The notes below the pieces were generated by a model. The model was not told the origin of the DNA. It ran no database searches and saw only the letters and a program-made list of their open reading frames with translations. A DNA stretch of 64,000 nucleotides from JAOSJT01 sp035362335. GTDB taxonomy: Bacteria; Bacteroidota; Ignavibacteria; SZUA-365. The stretch covers positions 1 through 64,000 of the forward strand of contig DAOSDL010000004.1 in the NCBI GenBank assembly GCA_035362335.1, written 5' to 3'. Both the position numbers and the translations under genes were made by a program. Below are positions 26,147-35,531 of the stretch, in pieces (position 1 is the stretch's first letter; the number at the start of each line of letters is the position of its first letter).

Positions 26147-27007
26147 ATGAAATCCACTGCAAGCACTTCCCCTTCCTGCATTCTCTTCTATTTGTATCTG
26201 GTCTTAATTCATTGGGCCGTGGGCACTATCCTCCCTTCGCACGCAACGGCGCAGGACGTGCTCACCGCCACGCTGCTGCACAGTGATGCGCCCACCGTGG
26301 GTGCTGGCGCGGTGGAAGTGTCTGTCGGGTTGTACCAGCAACGCGGCGCGTCCATGTTCGACGCGCACGGACGATACGGCAGCAGCGATGCCGAACGCGA
26401 TCGTGGAGTGACCGTCGGTTTGGTGGCGGGACTCGAAAAGCGAGTGGACCTGTTCCTCGATGCGGGCTGGGCGGAGCTCTCCCGCGAGGGCAGCAGCAGC
26501 ACACGCGGTGGCGGATTGGGCGACCTGCATGCCGGCCTGAAGTATCATGTTCCCGTGAGCCCGCTCGGCTGGGATATCGCGGTGCTCAGCGCCGTCGATA
26601 TTCCCTGCGGCGATCGTGGCAGCGAAAGCGCGCCGGGACCGGGTTCGGGCAGCGCCTTCGTGGGGCAGGAAGTACTGCTGGGTCGCAGCTTCGGCGCCCT
26701 GTACATCGCGGGCATGGCGGGCTACGCCGTGCCGGTGAGCGCGGTGCGCGAGCAAAGCGCCGATGTGCTGTGCGGTACATCGATCGGCTACCAGGCGCTG
26801 CCCTGGGCGAAGGTCTGCATGGACCTGCTTTACGGCCACGGCGAGCACCGCACACATACGCATGACCGCCTCGCCGCCGCGCTGGGCTTTGTGGCCACGG
26901 TATGGGACACGCTGCGCCTGGATGCCGGCGTGGAATGGACCGTCGCCGGTAAAAACACCGCGCGCAACAATCAGATCTTCGCGCGGCTGGTCATCCTGCG
27001 TCCTTGA
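26147..27007 (+). CDS. Putative outer-membrane beta-barrel protein
   Basis: A 286-residue protein with an N-terminal signal (hydrophobic stretch about 10-28, then SHATAQD) and a body of alternating amphipathic strands rich in Gly and aromatic residues (GVTVGLVAGLEKRVDLFLDAGW, GGLGDLHAGLKY). The last strand ends ARLVILRP. The pattern resembles small barrel proteins annotated as transporter or 'phenol pathway MetA-like'. I do not recognise a specific family. The ATG at 26147 is chosen as the start of the signal peptide. It follows the Crp/Fnr gene and ends against a shared terminator with the TonB receptor gene. Confidence 0.7.
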   Translation: MKSTASTSPSCILFYLYLVLIHWAVGTILPSHATAQDVLTATLLHSDAPTVGAGAVEVSVGLYQQRGASMFDAHGRYGSSDAERDRGVTVGLVAGLEKRVDLFLDAGWAELSREGSSSTRGGGLGDLHAGLKYHVPVSPLGWDIAVLSAVDIPCGDRGSESAPGPGSGSAFVGQEVLLGRSFGALYIAGMAGYAVPVSAVREQSADVLCGTSIGYQALPWAKVCMDLLYGHGEHRTHTHDRLAAALGFVATVWDTLRLDAGVEWTVAGKNTARNNQIFARLVILRP

Positions 27008-27061
27008 GCTGAGCCCGACGCTCGCCGCGGCACGCCGTGTTCGCACCCGCCCGTGTATGGA

Positions 27062-27095
27062 AAGGTCGCGACATCCCGGAGGATGCCGCGACCTT
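27062..27095. terminator. Bidirectional hairpin between convergent genes
   Basis: AAGGTCGCG (27062-27070) pairs with CGCGACCTT (27087-27095), extended inside by CATCC/GGATG after one mismatch. It sits between the outer-membrane protein gene and the TonB receptor gene, which converge here. Confidence 0.75.
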
Positions 27096-27160
27096 CGCGT
27101 TTCGGAGCGGCTCGCAGGTCGCACGGTCGTGCGGCGACAGCGGACCGGCAGTGCTGCATC

Positions 27161-29413
27161 TCAGAATTCACCAACGCGCAGGCGAAGTCCGGCGTAAACC
27201 TCGCGCCCCTTGGCCGGGCCCCAGGCCAGCGAGGGATCGAACCAGGGCTGGAAGGGCTGCGTCGCATTGAGAATGGGATTGGACTGACGGAAGTCCAAGA
27301 GATTTTCTACGCCGCTGTACACATCCACACGCCCCAGGCGCACGTTCACATGCGCGTTGAGAATGGTGTATGCCGGGGAATTCGCGGGCAGGCGATGCTC
27401 GGTGGGTGCCGAGAACATGGCGGGCAAACGCTGCGCGTCGCGCCATTCCGCCGAGAAGGTGAAATTCACATTGTCGTCGAAGGTATCGAAGGTCACCACG
27501 CCCAGGGCGCGATGCTTCGACAGGAACGGAGGCGTGGTTTCACGGCCGCCATGTGTTTCCTTCGCATCGGTGAGAATGTAGCCGAGGCGGAAGGAGAGCA
27601 CGGCGGGAATGACCGCGGTACCTTCCAGCATGAAGTGATTCCAGCGCGAATCCTCGCCGAGGTTGTGGAAGAGAATGGTGGACGCCGAGTGATCCAGATC
27701 CACGACGAATTGATCACGGAATTCCGTGTGATACACTTCGGCGGTCAACGTGCCGTGAAAGATGTCCAGATCGTAATTCCGCACCAGATTCACACCGAGA
27801 TTCACGGCGCGTTCGGGTTTCACATCGCCTTCGATGCGCAAATCCCGCCAGCTCGACAAATAGGCGCTGTTTTCGGCGAGCACCGCCACGGTGCGGAAGG
27901 CCGAACCCACCGAGGCACGCAGCGTGGTCTCATCGTCCACCGAGACGCGCAGGAACACCCGAGGCGTCATCACCGCTCCGTGCTCGTTGTAGTGATCCAC
28001 GCGCACGCCGGTGAGCAGCGAAACCGCATTGTCAAAGAACTTGCTGGTACTCTCGACGAACATTCCCGGCACGGCTTCGACCATATCACCCGGATCGACG
28101 AAGGTCTTGCTGTGGGGATTGCGGCCCCAGTCGAGTTCGTCCTCGAGTCGACTCCAGGCCATGGACACACCGGCGGTGAATTCCTGCGTTTCCGACACCT
28201 CGTTGGTGTACCACACATCGCCGTAGGCGGCGTATTGCCGCACATCGTAGAAGCCCGTGCCGAACACGCCGCGCAAATCGTGCGCGCTTACAAGGGCGTG
28301 CGTGCGTATCACGCCACTTTCGCCGACACGGATATCCGTTTTGTTGTACACGTCCGTGCGCAGATTCTCGATGCGCTGGCCGAAGTACTCCGTCCCGCCC
28401 CGATGCTCGTCGGGTCGGTAATCCATCTGGCCACCAAGACGATCCTCCCACGCCACACGCACGCCGCTGCGGGAGATCACCTCCTCGTCCTGCCAGGTCC
28501 ATTTGCTCAACGCCGAGAAGCGATCCACCAGCGGCGCATCCATGAAGCCATCGCCGTTGCGATCCACGCGTCGGCCGTGACGCACACCGTGCAACGCGAG
28601 AATGGAACTCCATTTTCCCGAGGCGCCGGAGGCGTAGGCGTTGTATTGCTGCTCGCCCATGGACATGCCGAAGGCGTTGAAAAACAACCGTTGCTCCTCT
28701 CCGCCTTCGAGCAGCAGGACGTTCACCAGGCCCGATACCGATCCGGCGCCCTGCCCCACCGCCGTGGCGCCTTTGCTCACAGCGATGCGGTCGATCCAGG
28801 GTCCCGGAAGAGTTTGCACACCGAATTGCCTGCTGAGGCGATCGCCAGGGAGCGGCACGTTGTCGATAAGAATTTGCGTGTACACACCATCGAGGCCGAG
28901 CATGGTGAGCTGCCGAGTATCGGTCACGACATCGGTGGCCTCGGGCTGCACCGAAGTGGTGGTGCCGAAACATCCCGCCAGATCGCAACAGGCGGCTTTC
29001 TCCAACTCGCGCGCAGTGATGACCTCGGTGCGCTGCGGGATGTTGGCGATGTAGGTGTCGGGCGCCTCGGCGCTGACCTCCACGGCATCGGCGCTGCGCG
29101 GCGTGGTGAGATGCACCGCGACACTCGTCACACCGCGCGTGTCCACGGTGTCGTTTTCAAATGCGACGTGGCTGATCACCAACAAGGTGGTGCCCGTCGC
29201 GCGATCGATGGTGAAATGCCCATGCTCGTCGGTGATCGCGCCCTCGCGCGTACCCAACCAGTACACATGCGCCTGACTCAAACCGTGCTTGTGGCCGTGT
29301 TCGTCCTGCGTCACGACGCCTTCAAGCGACTGCGCCGCACCTCGATGCGCGATGAAGAGAAACATGAGAGAGATGGCGATACAGCGCCAACACCCGGGTA
29401 TGGAAATAGTCAT
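27161..29413 (-). CDS. TonB-dependent receptor, probable metal-related type
   Basis: A 750-residue outer-membrane receptor: signal peptide ending GAAQ (about 27), a carboxypeptidase-regulatory-like domain (28-105) with His-rich loops (EHGHKHG at 38-44 and DEHGH at 62-66), a plug, and a 22-strand-type barrel. The plug starts ELEKAACCDLAGCF (Cys142, Cys143, Cys148) and continues LTMLGLDGVYTQILIDNVP. This is the signature of a Bacteroidetes receptor group (ACCNLSESF...LLGLAGTYVQML) often found with metal genes. It takes up a ligand with TonB energy; metal or metallophore is inferred. It follows a Cys-rich secreted protein gene by 47 bases, probably one operon. Confidence 0.88.
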   Translation of the reverse strand: MTISIPGCWRCIAISLMFLFIAHRGAAQSLEGVVTQDEHGHKHGLSQAHVYWLGTREGAITDEHGHFTIDRATGTTLLVISHVAFENDTVDTRGVTSVAVHLTTPRSADAVEVSAEAPDTYIANIPQRTEVITARELEKAACCDLAGCFGTTTSVQPEATDVVTDTRQLTMLGLDGVYTQILIDNVPLPGDRLSRQFGVQTLPGPWIDRIAVSKGATAVGQGAGSVSGLVNVLLLEGGEEQRLFFNAFGMSMGEQQYNAYASGASGKWSSILALHGVRHGRRVDRNGDGFMDAPLVDRFSALSKWTWQDEEVISRSGVRVAWEDRLGGQMDYRPDEHRGGTEYFGQRIENLRTDVYNKTDIRVGESGVIRTHALVSAHDLRGVFGTGFYDVRQYAAYGDVWYTNEVSETQEFTAGVSMAWSRLEDELDWGRNPHSKTFVDPGDMVEAVPGMFVESTSKFFDNAVSLLTGVRVDHYNEHGAVMTPRVFLRVSVDDETTLRASVGSAFRTVAVLAENSAYLSSWRDLRIEGDVKPERAVNLGVNLVRNYDLDIFHGTLTAEVYHTEFRDQFVVDLDHSASTILFHNLGEDSRWNHFMLEGTAVIPAVLSFRLGYILTDAKETHGGRETTPPFLSKHRALGVVTFDTFDDNVNFTFSAEWRDAQRLPAMFSAPTEHRLPANSPAYTILNAHVNVRLGRVDVYSGVENLLDFRQSNPILNATQPFQPWFDPSLAWGPAKGREVYAGLRLRVGEF

Positions 29414-29460
29414 AATGCGACTCCTGCAAAAATGGAAAAAGGAACATTTCCGGATGCAGG

Positions 29461-29892
29461 TCAGCCGCGTGGAGGGTTGTGCAGGGGTTGGAGGTGAAGA
29501 GCGATGGGGGTTTCAACGAGTGAATACGGCGCATGCCGAACGGGCAAGGTCGTACCGTTGTCCACTGGCGCAGTATCCACCACGGGTCCGGTGGCACAGC
29601 GGAGACACTCGAAACAGTCGTTTCCGCAACAGCCCGTTTCATCGCCGTGTTCGCATCGATCTCCATCGCTGGCTTCATCATGGCAAGCCGCCGTACTCTC
29701 GGCGCACGAAGCATCGTCGAGGGGGGCGGGATCGGCGCTCTCGCAATGCGAGGATTGCTGCGCATGCCCGTTGAGTTCGCAGGGGGCGAAGGAGCCACAT
29801 AATTTCGAGGGAGCGGCGATGGAGATGAGGGCGAATGACGCATGCGCGAGCAGTATGCACCCGATGAAGGTGATACGAAGTGCGGTCCACAT
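29461..29892 (-). CDS. Cys-rich exported protein upstream of the TonB receptor
   Basis: A 143-residue protein with a hydrophobic leader (about 3-22), then a segment with eleven cysteines, including CEHGDETGCCGNDCFECLRC, and scattered His and acidic residues. The tail is Pro-rich. It looks like a periplasmic or surface metal-binding protein; similar small Cys/His-rich proteins precede metal-type TonB receptors in Bacteroidetes. The start is uncertain. Tandem ATGs at 29922 and 29919 lie only six bases beyond the -7 element, which would leave no leader, so I prefer the ATG at 29892, directly before the signal peptide. No known domain was recognised. Confidence 0.65.
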   Translation of the reverse strand: MWTALRITFIGCILLAHASFALISIAAPSKLCGSFAPCELNGHAQQSSHCESADPAPLDDASCAESTAACHDEASDGDRCEHGDETGCCGNDCFECLRCATGPVVDTAPVDNGTTLPVRHAPYSLVETPIALHLQPLHNPPRG

Positions 29893-29927
29893 CGAACCGT
29901 CGGTATGGAAGCGATGCATCATCGTCC

Positions 29928-29957
29928 CAATATACCCGTTTCCGTGCGGGAGCGCAA
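29928..29957 (-). promoter_or_regulatory. TTG-N20-TATATTG promoter of the Cys-rich/TonB receptor operon
   Basis: On the minus strand TTG, 20 bases, then TATATTG (29934 down to 29928). It is the third exact instance of this spacing in the window. It places the transcript start close to 29920 and so favours the start codon at 29892. Confidence 0.55.
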
Positions 29958-30200
29958 GCCCGGATGCGTTGCCCCGATACGGCTCGGGGCCGGGAGAACA
30001 GCAGGTCGCGGCTACGGGAAATCCGGTTGGCGGGTGCTATTTACCTTGATTTTGTCTACCCGTTTGAAGTAGTTTTCAATGTTTCAGGATTGTTCGGTCA
30101 TCTCGACGTTCCAGCCCTCCGCGGTGCCCCCGTGATCAGCCTGAATCACCCGCACACCATAGCGAAAACAGTCGACTTTCCGTCATAAACGAGGTAGTGT

Positions 30201-33200
30201 ATGAAACGAGCTGTTACAATGATCCTACCGTTGTTGTTGATCTTCGCGGCACGCGCCGGCGCGCAGAATTTTGGCGCTGTGATCTACGTGGGCGACAACT
30301 CGGCGGACGTGTTCATGGCCGATCTCACAAACACGAATTTCACCAAAGTGGAGTTCTACCGAGGCGCGAAGCTCATCGGCACGGTGAATCTTAATGCCAA
30401 CGATGGCAAAATCGTCACGGACTACAACCTGGTGAAGGGCAACACCTATCAGTACCAGTTCCGCGCCTACCGTTCGGCGGGAGGATTCATGGATGGAAAC
30501 CTGGTCAACGGGTTTTTCATCGGTGGCGATCTGCAAGGTATCCTGGTCCGCCCGGACACGATCAACATGACCACGGACATGGTGGATTCGGTCTTCGTTT
30601 GGCCGGGTGGAAATTTCCACTTTGGCCCGCAGGCGAATGTCCACTGGATTCTGGGTGTGGCGGGCACGTTGTCCGGCATTCAGGTGCTGGCCAGCGACAA
30701 TCCGACGCAGGTACCGCACGGGCAGTTCAGCGCCTCGGGCGGCACGCTCAACGATATCAACATGCAGGTGTGGGGCAAACTGGGGCCGCTCAAGGACTTT
30801 ACCTTCATGGGTTCGGACGTCCCCATCAACAGCGATGAAGAATCGCTGATGGACAATGTGAAGTTCGAATGGGTCACGGATCAGGGGCGCAACGATTACG
30901 CCTGGATTCGCCACTACAGCAACAACATCATCGCCCGGCGCTGCACGCTGACGCATGAAGCGCAGCTCGTTGGTGTGAAAGATGCGGAGAACTGCCTCAT
31001 CGAACGCGATGCGACCATGATCGTGAGCAATGTGCGCAGCACAACCGTGAACGAGGGACAGATCACACTCTCTCCCTCCGGTATCGCAACCACGATGCGC
31101 AACTGCAATATCATCGATGGCAACGTGACGCTGTCCAATAAGAGCGTGGTGGAGTTCAACACGCTCAGCCGCAAGGCCTCGCTCAACATTTCCCCGACCT
31201 CCGGTGGATTCGATCCCACGGACGTCAAGGGCGTGCATGTCAACTACAACCATTTCACCCGCGAGGGTGGACAGGTTGGCAACATCGCGAACTTCCAGGC
31301 CGACACCATCGATGGCACATTGAATTACTGGGGCCAGTGCCAGGGTCCGTCGCTCGGCGAGCGCTCGACCATGGGTAAGGTGCGCCTCGATCCCTTCCTC
31401 CGCGTGCAGTATCCCGGTGCCAGCTACTGGATGGATCTGAGCGCGAGCAAAACCAAGATTATCGCGAACGACGAGGACTCGATAGAGTTTGTGGGCCATT
31501 TCTACAATGTGCTTACGGGTATGGACTCCGCCGGGGTTGAATTCAACTACCTCATCACCGTGGCGGGCGACACACTGTACAAGGGCACGGTGCTGTCCGA
31601 TGCTCAAGGCATGGTGCGTTTCGTGATAAAAATGCCGGCCAAGTATTCCTCGGTCACCGGTTTCGCCGTGTTCTTCACCTCGCCGCTGCAATGCATCGAG
31701 AAGTCGTATTTCATGACCATCGAAAAGCAGAGCGGTCCCGATCTCGAAGTATATTCTGTTGAACTCACGCAGCCGCTGGGCCCGACAACAAATCTTATCG
31801 CGAACAAGGCCTTCGCCTTGCAAGCCACCGTGGTGGGCAGCGAAGCCATTAATACGCCATTCAAAGTTGTGGCGGAAGTGAATGGCAACAAATACGACAA
31901 GTTCTACGTGCTCGACAAGGCGAACATCGGTGTTGATTACACGTTCGAAAATCAGCGCCAGGATCTCACCATCCCGCGCGGTCAGCCAGTGATTCTGGTG
32001 TTCCTGGTCAACGAGTTGGGACTCAATCCCGGCACAGCCGAAATCTCGGTCACGGTGGATCCCGCCGAGCCGGGCAATCCGAAGGGACGTATCGTCGAGG
32101 CGAATGAATTCAACAACACGAAAGTGGTGTATGCCACGGTCAAGGGTTCGGCCTTCGGCAACGATGGCTCCGCGAATCTGAACGTGTACGTGCAGCCTTT
32201 CGATGGCTATCCGCAGACGCAGCACTTCCGTGTGCCTTCCTGGGCCGATAGTGCGAAGTCCTTCATGCAGCAGACCTGGCCGCTGAAAAACGGACAGGTG
32301 AACATGGAGACCGCCCCGACGGTTGCCGACTACAGCTTCATCAGCGCCGATACGCTGCAGCAGGACACCTATCAGTACTATCTGATGAAATCCTACAAGC
32401 AGATGATCCGCCAAAACCCGGCCGCCGACCGCTACGTGCTTGCCGTGCAGCCGCATTGGTTCACCTTCCGGCTCGATCGCAAGAACTTCAATCACCGCGC
32501 TTCGCAGACCTTGTCCTGGTCGGGTGCGTGGGATTTGATGGTGGCGAGCACGGATCACAACAAGCATCTCGTCCACACGCTGGGCCATTCCTTCAATCTG
32601 CGTCGTCAGGATCTCGATCCGGACAACATCGACCAGAAGGAGCAGTACATCGAGAACTTCATCGCCGCCGATGTGTTCGGTGGTATTGATGTGGCCAGTG
32701 GGCGCATGATGTCGGCGAATTTCGACAACAAGGTTTCCCGTCGCATGAAAGCCAAGTGCTTCATGGGTGGCAGCCAGACGCCTTCGCCGAACTACGATTA
32801 CTATCTCTGGATCAGCGATTTCGAGTACAACAAGCTCTTCACCGCCTACGATCAATTCACGCGCAGCAAGTCCACGCTCAGCAAGGGCGTGGTGCCGAAA
32901 GCGCTGTTTATCGAAGGCAACGTGACCAAGACCAACGGCGCCTTTGATTTCGGTCCGTGGATGCGTCTCGAATCCGCCACGCCTTCGTCGATGGTGGAAG
33001 CCCAGTACGCCACGCACACCTTCAAAGTGCTGGATGCCGGCAATCAGGAGATCGCGACGTACCGCTACGCGCCGACGTTCCGCGCGCTCGGTCTGGATGA
33101 GGTCGATGCCTTGACCAGCGAGGATCCGCGCATGGATGTGGAGCATTTCGCTTTTGTCATTCCGTACACCGACGATGCGCGCAAGGTCGTCGTGGAGAAG

Positions 33201-33812
33201 GAAGGCAATGTCGTCGCCGAGCGCGTTCTCTCCGCCACAAAGCCGGTGGTGAGCTTCGAGTATCCGGTGGATGGCCAGCCGGTGAAGAGCGAGAAGTTCC
33301 AGGCGCGTTGGACCGCCACCGACGCCGATGGCGATTCGCGTTTCTGGTACACGACCTGGCTGAGCACCGACGGCGGCTTTACATGGACATACGTCACCTA
33401 TGAAAACGAGGCGACGCAGGACTCCATCGCGGGTCTCTTCGGTCGCAGCTACATTCTTCGCGTGGTGGCCAACGATGGCGTGAACACCTCGGATACCGTG
33501 CAGGTGCAGTACAGCGTGCTGAACAGCGCGAATGGCCTGCCCGCACCGAATGTGTTTGGTCTGCATCAGAACTACCCGAATCCCTTCAACCCCTCGACCA
33601 CGATCAGCTTCACGCTTCCCACGGCCGGTCACACGATCCTGGAAGTGTACGATGCTCTCGGTCGCGTGGTGGCGACGCCGGTGGACGGTCATCGTGGCGC
33701 CGGAACGCACACGTTGAACTTCAGCGCCGATGGCTTGCCCAGCGGTGTGTACAACGCCGTGTTGCGTTCGGGTTCGCGGAGCAGCAGCATTCAGATGACC
33801 TTGGCCCGCTAA
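30201..33812 (+). CDS. Large secreted T9SS cargo with CARDB-like region and degenerate metalloprotease motif
   Basis: A 1203-residue protein. Signal peptide 1-21 (ending AGAQ) is followed by a right-handed beta-helix-like region of irregular strands (about 100-400, with NCxI and NxW turns) and a CARDB-like segment with the EANEFNNTK turn (about 630). Around 680-960 is a domain containing LVHTLGHSFNL: the H-x3-H frame of a zincin is kept (His792, His796) but the catalytic Glu is Thr793. A fibronectin-like part comes next, then QNYPNPFNPSTTISFTLP and the tail MTLAR, a type A T9SS sorting domain. It is probably surface-exposed. Enzyme activity is doubtful because of the missing Glu. It is alone in its transcript and a terminator follows. 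Confidence 0.85.
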   Translation: MKRAVTMILPLLLIFAARAGAQNFGAVIYVGDNSADVFMADLTNTNFTKVEFYRGAKLIGTVNLNANDGKIVTDYNLVKGNTYQYQFRAYRSAGGFMDGNLVNGFFIGGDLQGILVRPDTINMTTDMVDSVFVWPGGNFHFGPQANVHWILGVAGTLSGIQVLASDNPTQVPHGQFSASGGTLNDINMQVWGKLGPLKDFTFMGSDVPINSDEESLMDNVKFEWVTDQGRNDYAWIRHYSNNIIARRCTLTHEAQLVGVKDAENCLIERDATMIVSNVRSTTVNEGQITLSPSGIATTMRNCNIIDGNVTLSNKSVVEFNTLSRKASLNISPTSGGFDPTDVKGVHVNYNHFTREGGQVGNIANFQADTIDGTLNYWGQCQGPSLGERSTMGKVRLDPFLRVQYPGASYWMDLSASKTKIIANDEDSIEFVGHFYNVLTGMDSAGVEFNYLITVAGDTLYKGTVLSDAQGMVRFVIKMPAKYSSVTGFAVFFTSPLQCIEKSYFMTIEKQSGPDLEVYSVELTQPLGPTTNLIANKAFALQATVVGSEAINTPFKVVAEVNGNKYDKFYVLDKANIGVDYTFENQRQDLTIPRGQPVILVFLVNELGLNPGTAEISVTVDPAEPGNPKGRIVEANEFNNTKVVYATVKGSAFGNDGSANLNVYVQPFDGYPQTQHFRVPSWADSAKSFMQQTWPLKNGQVNMETAPTVADYSFISADTLQQDTYQYYLMKSYKQMIRQNPAADRYVLAVQPHWFTFRLDRKNFNHRASQTLSWSGAWDLMVASTDHNKHLVHTLGHSFNLRRQDLDPDNIDQKEQYIENFIAADVFGGIDVASGRMMSANFDNKVSRRMKAKCFMGGSQTPSPNYDYYLWISDFEYNKLFTAYDQFTRSKSTLSKGVVPKALFIEGNVTKTNGAFDFGPWMRLESATPSSMVEAQYATHTFKVLDAGNQEIATYRYAPTFRALGLDEVDALTSEDPRMDVEHFAFVIPYTDDARKVVVEKEGNVVAERVLSATKPVVSFEYPVDGQPVKSEKFQARWTATDADGDSRFWYTTWLSTDGGFTWTYVTYENEATQDSIAGLFGRSYILRVVANDGVNTSDTVQVQYSVLNSANGLPAPNVFGLHQNYPNPFNPSTTISFTLPTAGHTILEVYDALGRVVATPVDGHRGAGTHTLNFSADGLPSGVYNAVLRSGSRSSSIQMTLAR

Positions 33813-33833
33813 TCGGTCATCTTCGTCTTGTGC

Positions 33834-33867
33834 AACGGCGCCGTTCCCTCGGGAGCGGCGCCGTTGC
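33834..33867 (+). terminator. Hairpin terminator after the 1203-residue cargo gene
   Basis: CAACGGCGCCG (33834-33844) pairs with CGGCGCCGTTG (33857-33867), with further pairing in the TTCCC/GGGAG part. It is followed by CCGTTTGTTCC, a weak T-rich tail, 21 bases after the stop. Confidence 0.75.
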
Positions 33868-34044
33868 CGTTTGTTCCAACGCATCTCCGCACGCATCGCC
33901 TGCTACCGATGGTTGAATCGTCTCCAGCGCGCGGCATGTCAGCCGCGGGCGGTCGCGTTGCGCTATGCTCCGTTGTTGAAATCTCAGCCCTCGCCAACCG
34001 TCGGACTCCCGCTGCTACGATCCAGCAACACGTTTTCCCTGTTT

Positions 34045-34734
34045 CTACTTCCCGCTCAGCAATCCGCGTAAAAATTCGATCAAGCCGAAAATATTTACGC
34101 TTGGTCCGCTGTACTGCGAGGGATTGCGATGGCCATACACGGGATGATAATTCCCCGGATGCAAGCCCTGCTGCCTGCCGATTTCATACATCCACGACGG
34201 GAGGAATTTCTCGAATTTCATCACGTCCTCAAGGTGGAAGGACACCGGCGGCAGCGAGTCCCGGACAAAGCCCTGCCCCGCCAGCATTTCGCGAAGCACC
34301 ATGTCACGGAATTCGGGATGTTCGCGCAGCAGGCTGTCCAGCAAACCCCAGGCCTGCTCGGGGGTCATTTCGCTGTCGAAGGGCGAGGGAGGCGGCTGCC
34401 ACGTGCGGGCGGGGATTTCCACAACATCGTCCGTAGTGCTAGCTGCTTCGTGCCGCGATGGCTCGGCCTCGGTGACGATGGGCGTGACGGGCTTCGGTGC
34501 CGTGATGGAAGGTTGGCGTGAAGACGGCGGAGTCACGGTTCGGCGGGCTGTCGCCTCCGGCATGCCCACGGGTGCCGGAGGAAAGGGAGATGGAAGGAAA
34601 TGCAATTCGACGTCGCTGTCGGGCTTCCGCTCGGGTATAGGCAGGTACAACAGCGCCGCGACTATCATGATCGCGGCATGCAACAGCACCGTGATGGTGA
34701 ACGAACTCGTCCGATACCGTGAGGGACGGTGCAT
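34045..34734 (-). CDS. Proline-rich single-pass membrane protein (TonB-like N-terminus)
   Basis: A 229-residue protein with one membrane helix (about 11-30) after a short basic N-terminus. A Pro/Thr/Ser-rich linker (45-115, with PSPFPPAPVG, TAPKPVTPIV and WQPPPSPF) leads to a helical C-terminal part (120-229). The N-terminal anchor plus Pro-rich span is the layout of TonB and similar envelope-spanning proteins, but the TonB C-terminal receptor-binding domain is not recognisable. It starts 19 bases after upp and is probably cotranscribed. I assign no function. Confidence 0.6.
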   Translation of the reverse strand: MHRPSRYRTSSFTITVLLHAAIMIVAALLYLPIPERKPDSDVELHFLPSPFPPAPVGMPEATARRTVTPPSSRQPSITAPKPVTPIVTEAEPSRHEAASTTDDVVEIPARTWQPPPSPFDSEMTPEQAWGLLDSLLREHPEFRDMVLREMLAGQGFVRDSLPPVSFHLEDVMKFEKFLPSWMYEIGRQQGLHPGNYHPVYGHRNPSQYSGPSVNIFGLIEFLRGLLSGK

Positions 34735-34753
34735 GCGCGGCGTGGAACCGTCG

Positions 34754-35395
34754 TTACAACGTGGCGAACAGACGGTCGCCCGCGTCGCCCAATCCCGGCA
34801 AGATGTATCCGCGCTCGTTCAATTGCCTGTCCACGGCGCCGGTAAATACCGGAACATCCGGGCAGGCGGCGGTGAAAGCGGCAATTCCCTCCGGCGCGGC
34901 GATCAGCACAGCGAGGCGGATATCCAACGCCCCGTGCGTGCGCAAGCGCTGTACTGCGGCCATAGCGCTTCCGCCTGTGGCGAGCATAGGATCGAGCAAC
35001 AGCACGGTGGACTCCGAAAGCCGCAGAGGAAATTTCGCATAATACTCCACCGGCTCGAGCGTTTCCTCGTCGCGGAACACGCCCAGATGCCCCACAGCCG
35101 CGTCGGGCACGAGGTCCAGTGCCGCGTCGAGCATTCCCAGTCCTGCGCGCAAAATGGGCACGAACACAAGAGGACGCGCGAGCGCTTCCCCTGTTGTGCT
35201 CTCAAGCGGTGTGCGCAGCGGTTGCGCATCCAGCACCAGATCGGCGGTGGCTTCCATCAAAAGAATTGACGCGATGCTGCGCAGACGCGAACGAAAGCGC
35301 TCGGGCGTTGCGGACTCGTCGCGGAGTTGCGTCAGTGCATGTCGCAACACAGGGTGGGCGGAGCAATGCACGTGCGGAGGTGTGGAGTTGTTCAT
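34754..35395 (-). CDS. upp: Uracil phosphoribosyltransferase
   Basis: A 213-residue enzyme of pyrimidine salvage (uracil + PRPP to UMP + PPi). Visible signatures are the VPILRAGLGM loop, the PRPP-binding motif VLLLDPMLATGGSA, and the C-terminal uracil-binding segment ERGYILPGLGDAGDRLF. Length and motif order match Upp. It is divergent from the CDF transporter gene and followed closely by a Pro-rich membrane protein gene. Confidence 0.95.
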   Translation of the reverse strand: MNNSTPPHVHCSAHPVLRHALTQLRDESATPERFRSRLRSIASILLMEATADLVLDAQPLRTPLESTTGEALARPLVFVPILRAGLGMLDAALDLVPDAAVGHLGVFRDEETLEPVEYYAKFPLRLSESTVLLLDPMLATGGSAMAAVQRLRTHGALDIRLAVLIAAPEGIAAFTAACPDVPVFTGAVDRQLNERGYILPGLGDAGDRLFATL

Positions 35396-35531
35396 CTGTA
35401 AAAATTACTTCCATGATTGGCGCGGTACAAGTACGGATCGATTTTTCCACTGGCCGATGGCGAGACCGTGGGGGAGACATCTCGGATCATTCAATCCTTT
35501 GCCAAATGCTCAATGCTCCGTACTTTACGGG

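Noticed and set aside
27053..29497. 814-codon open frame antisense to the TonB receptor gene
   Set aside because: Shadow composition without motifs; the receptor on the other strand is unmistakable.
30225..33896. 1223-codon open frame antisense to the large T9SS cargo gene
   Set aside because: It mirrors the real gene in GC-rich codon phase, is rich in His/Arg/Ala of shadow type, has no domains or ribosome site. The plus-strand protein has a signal peptide and sorting domain.
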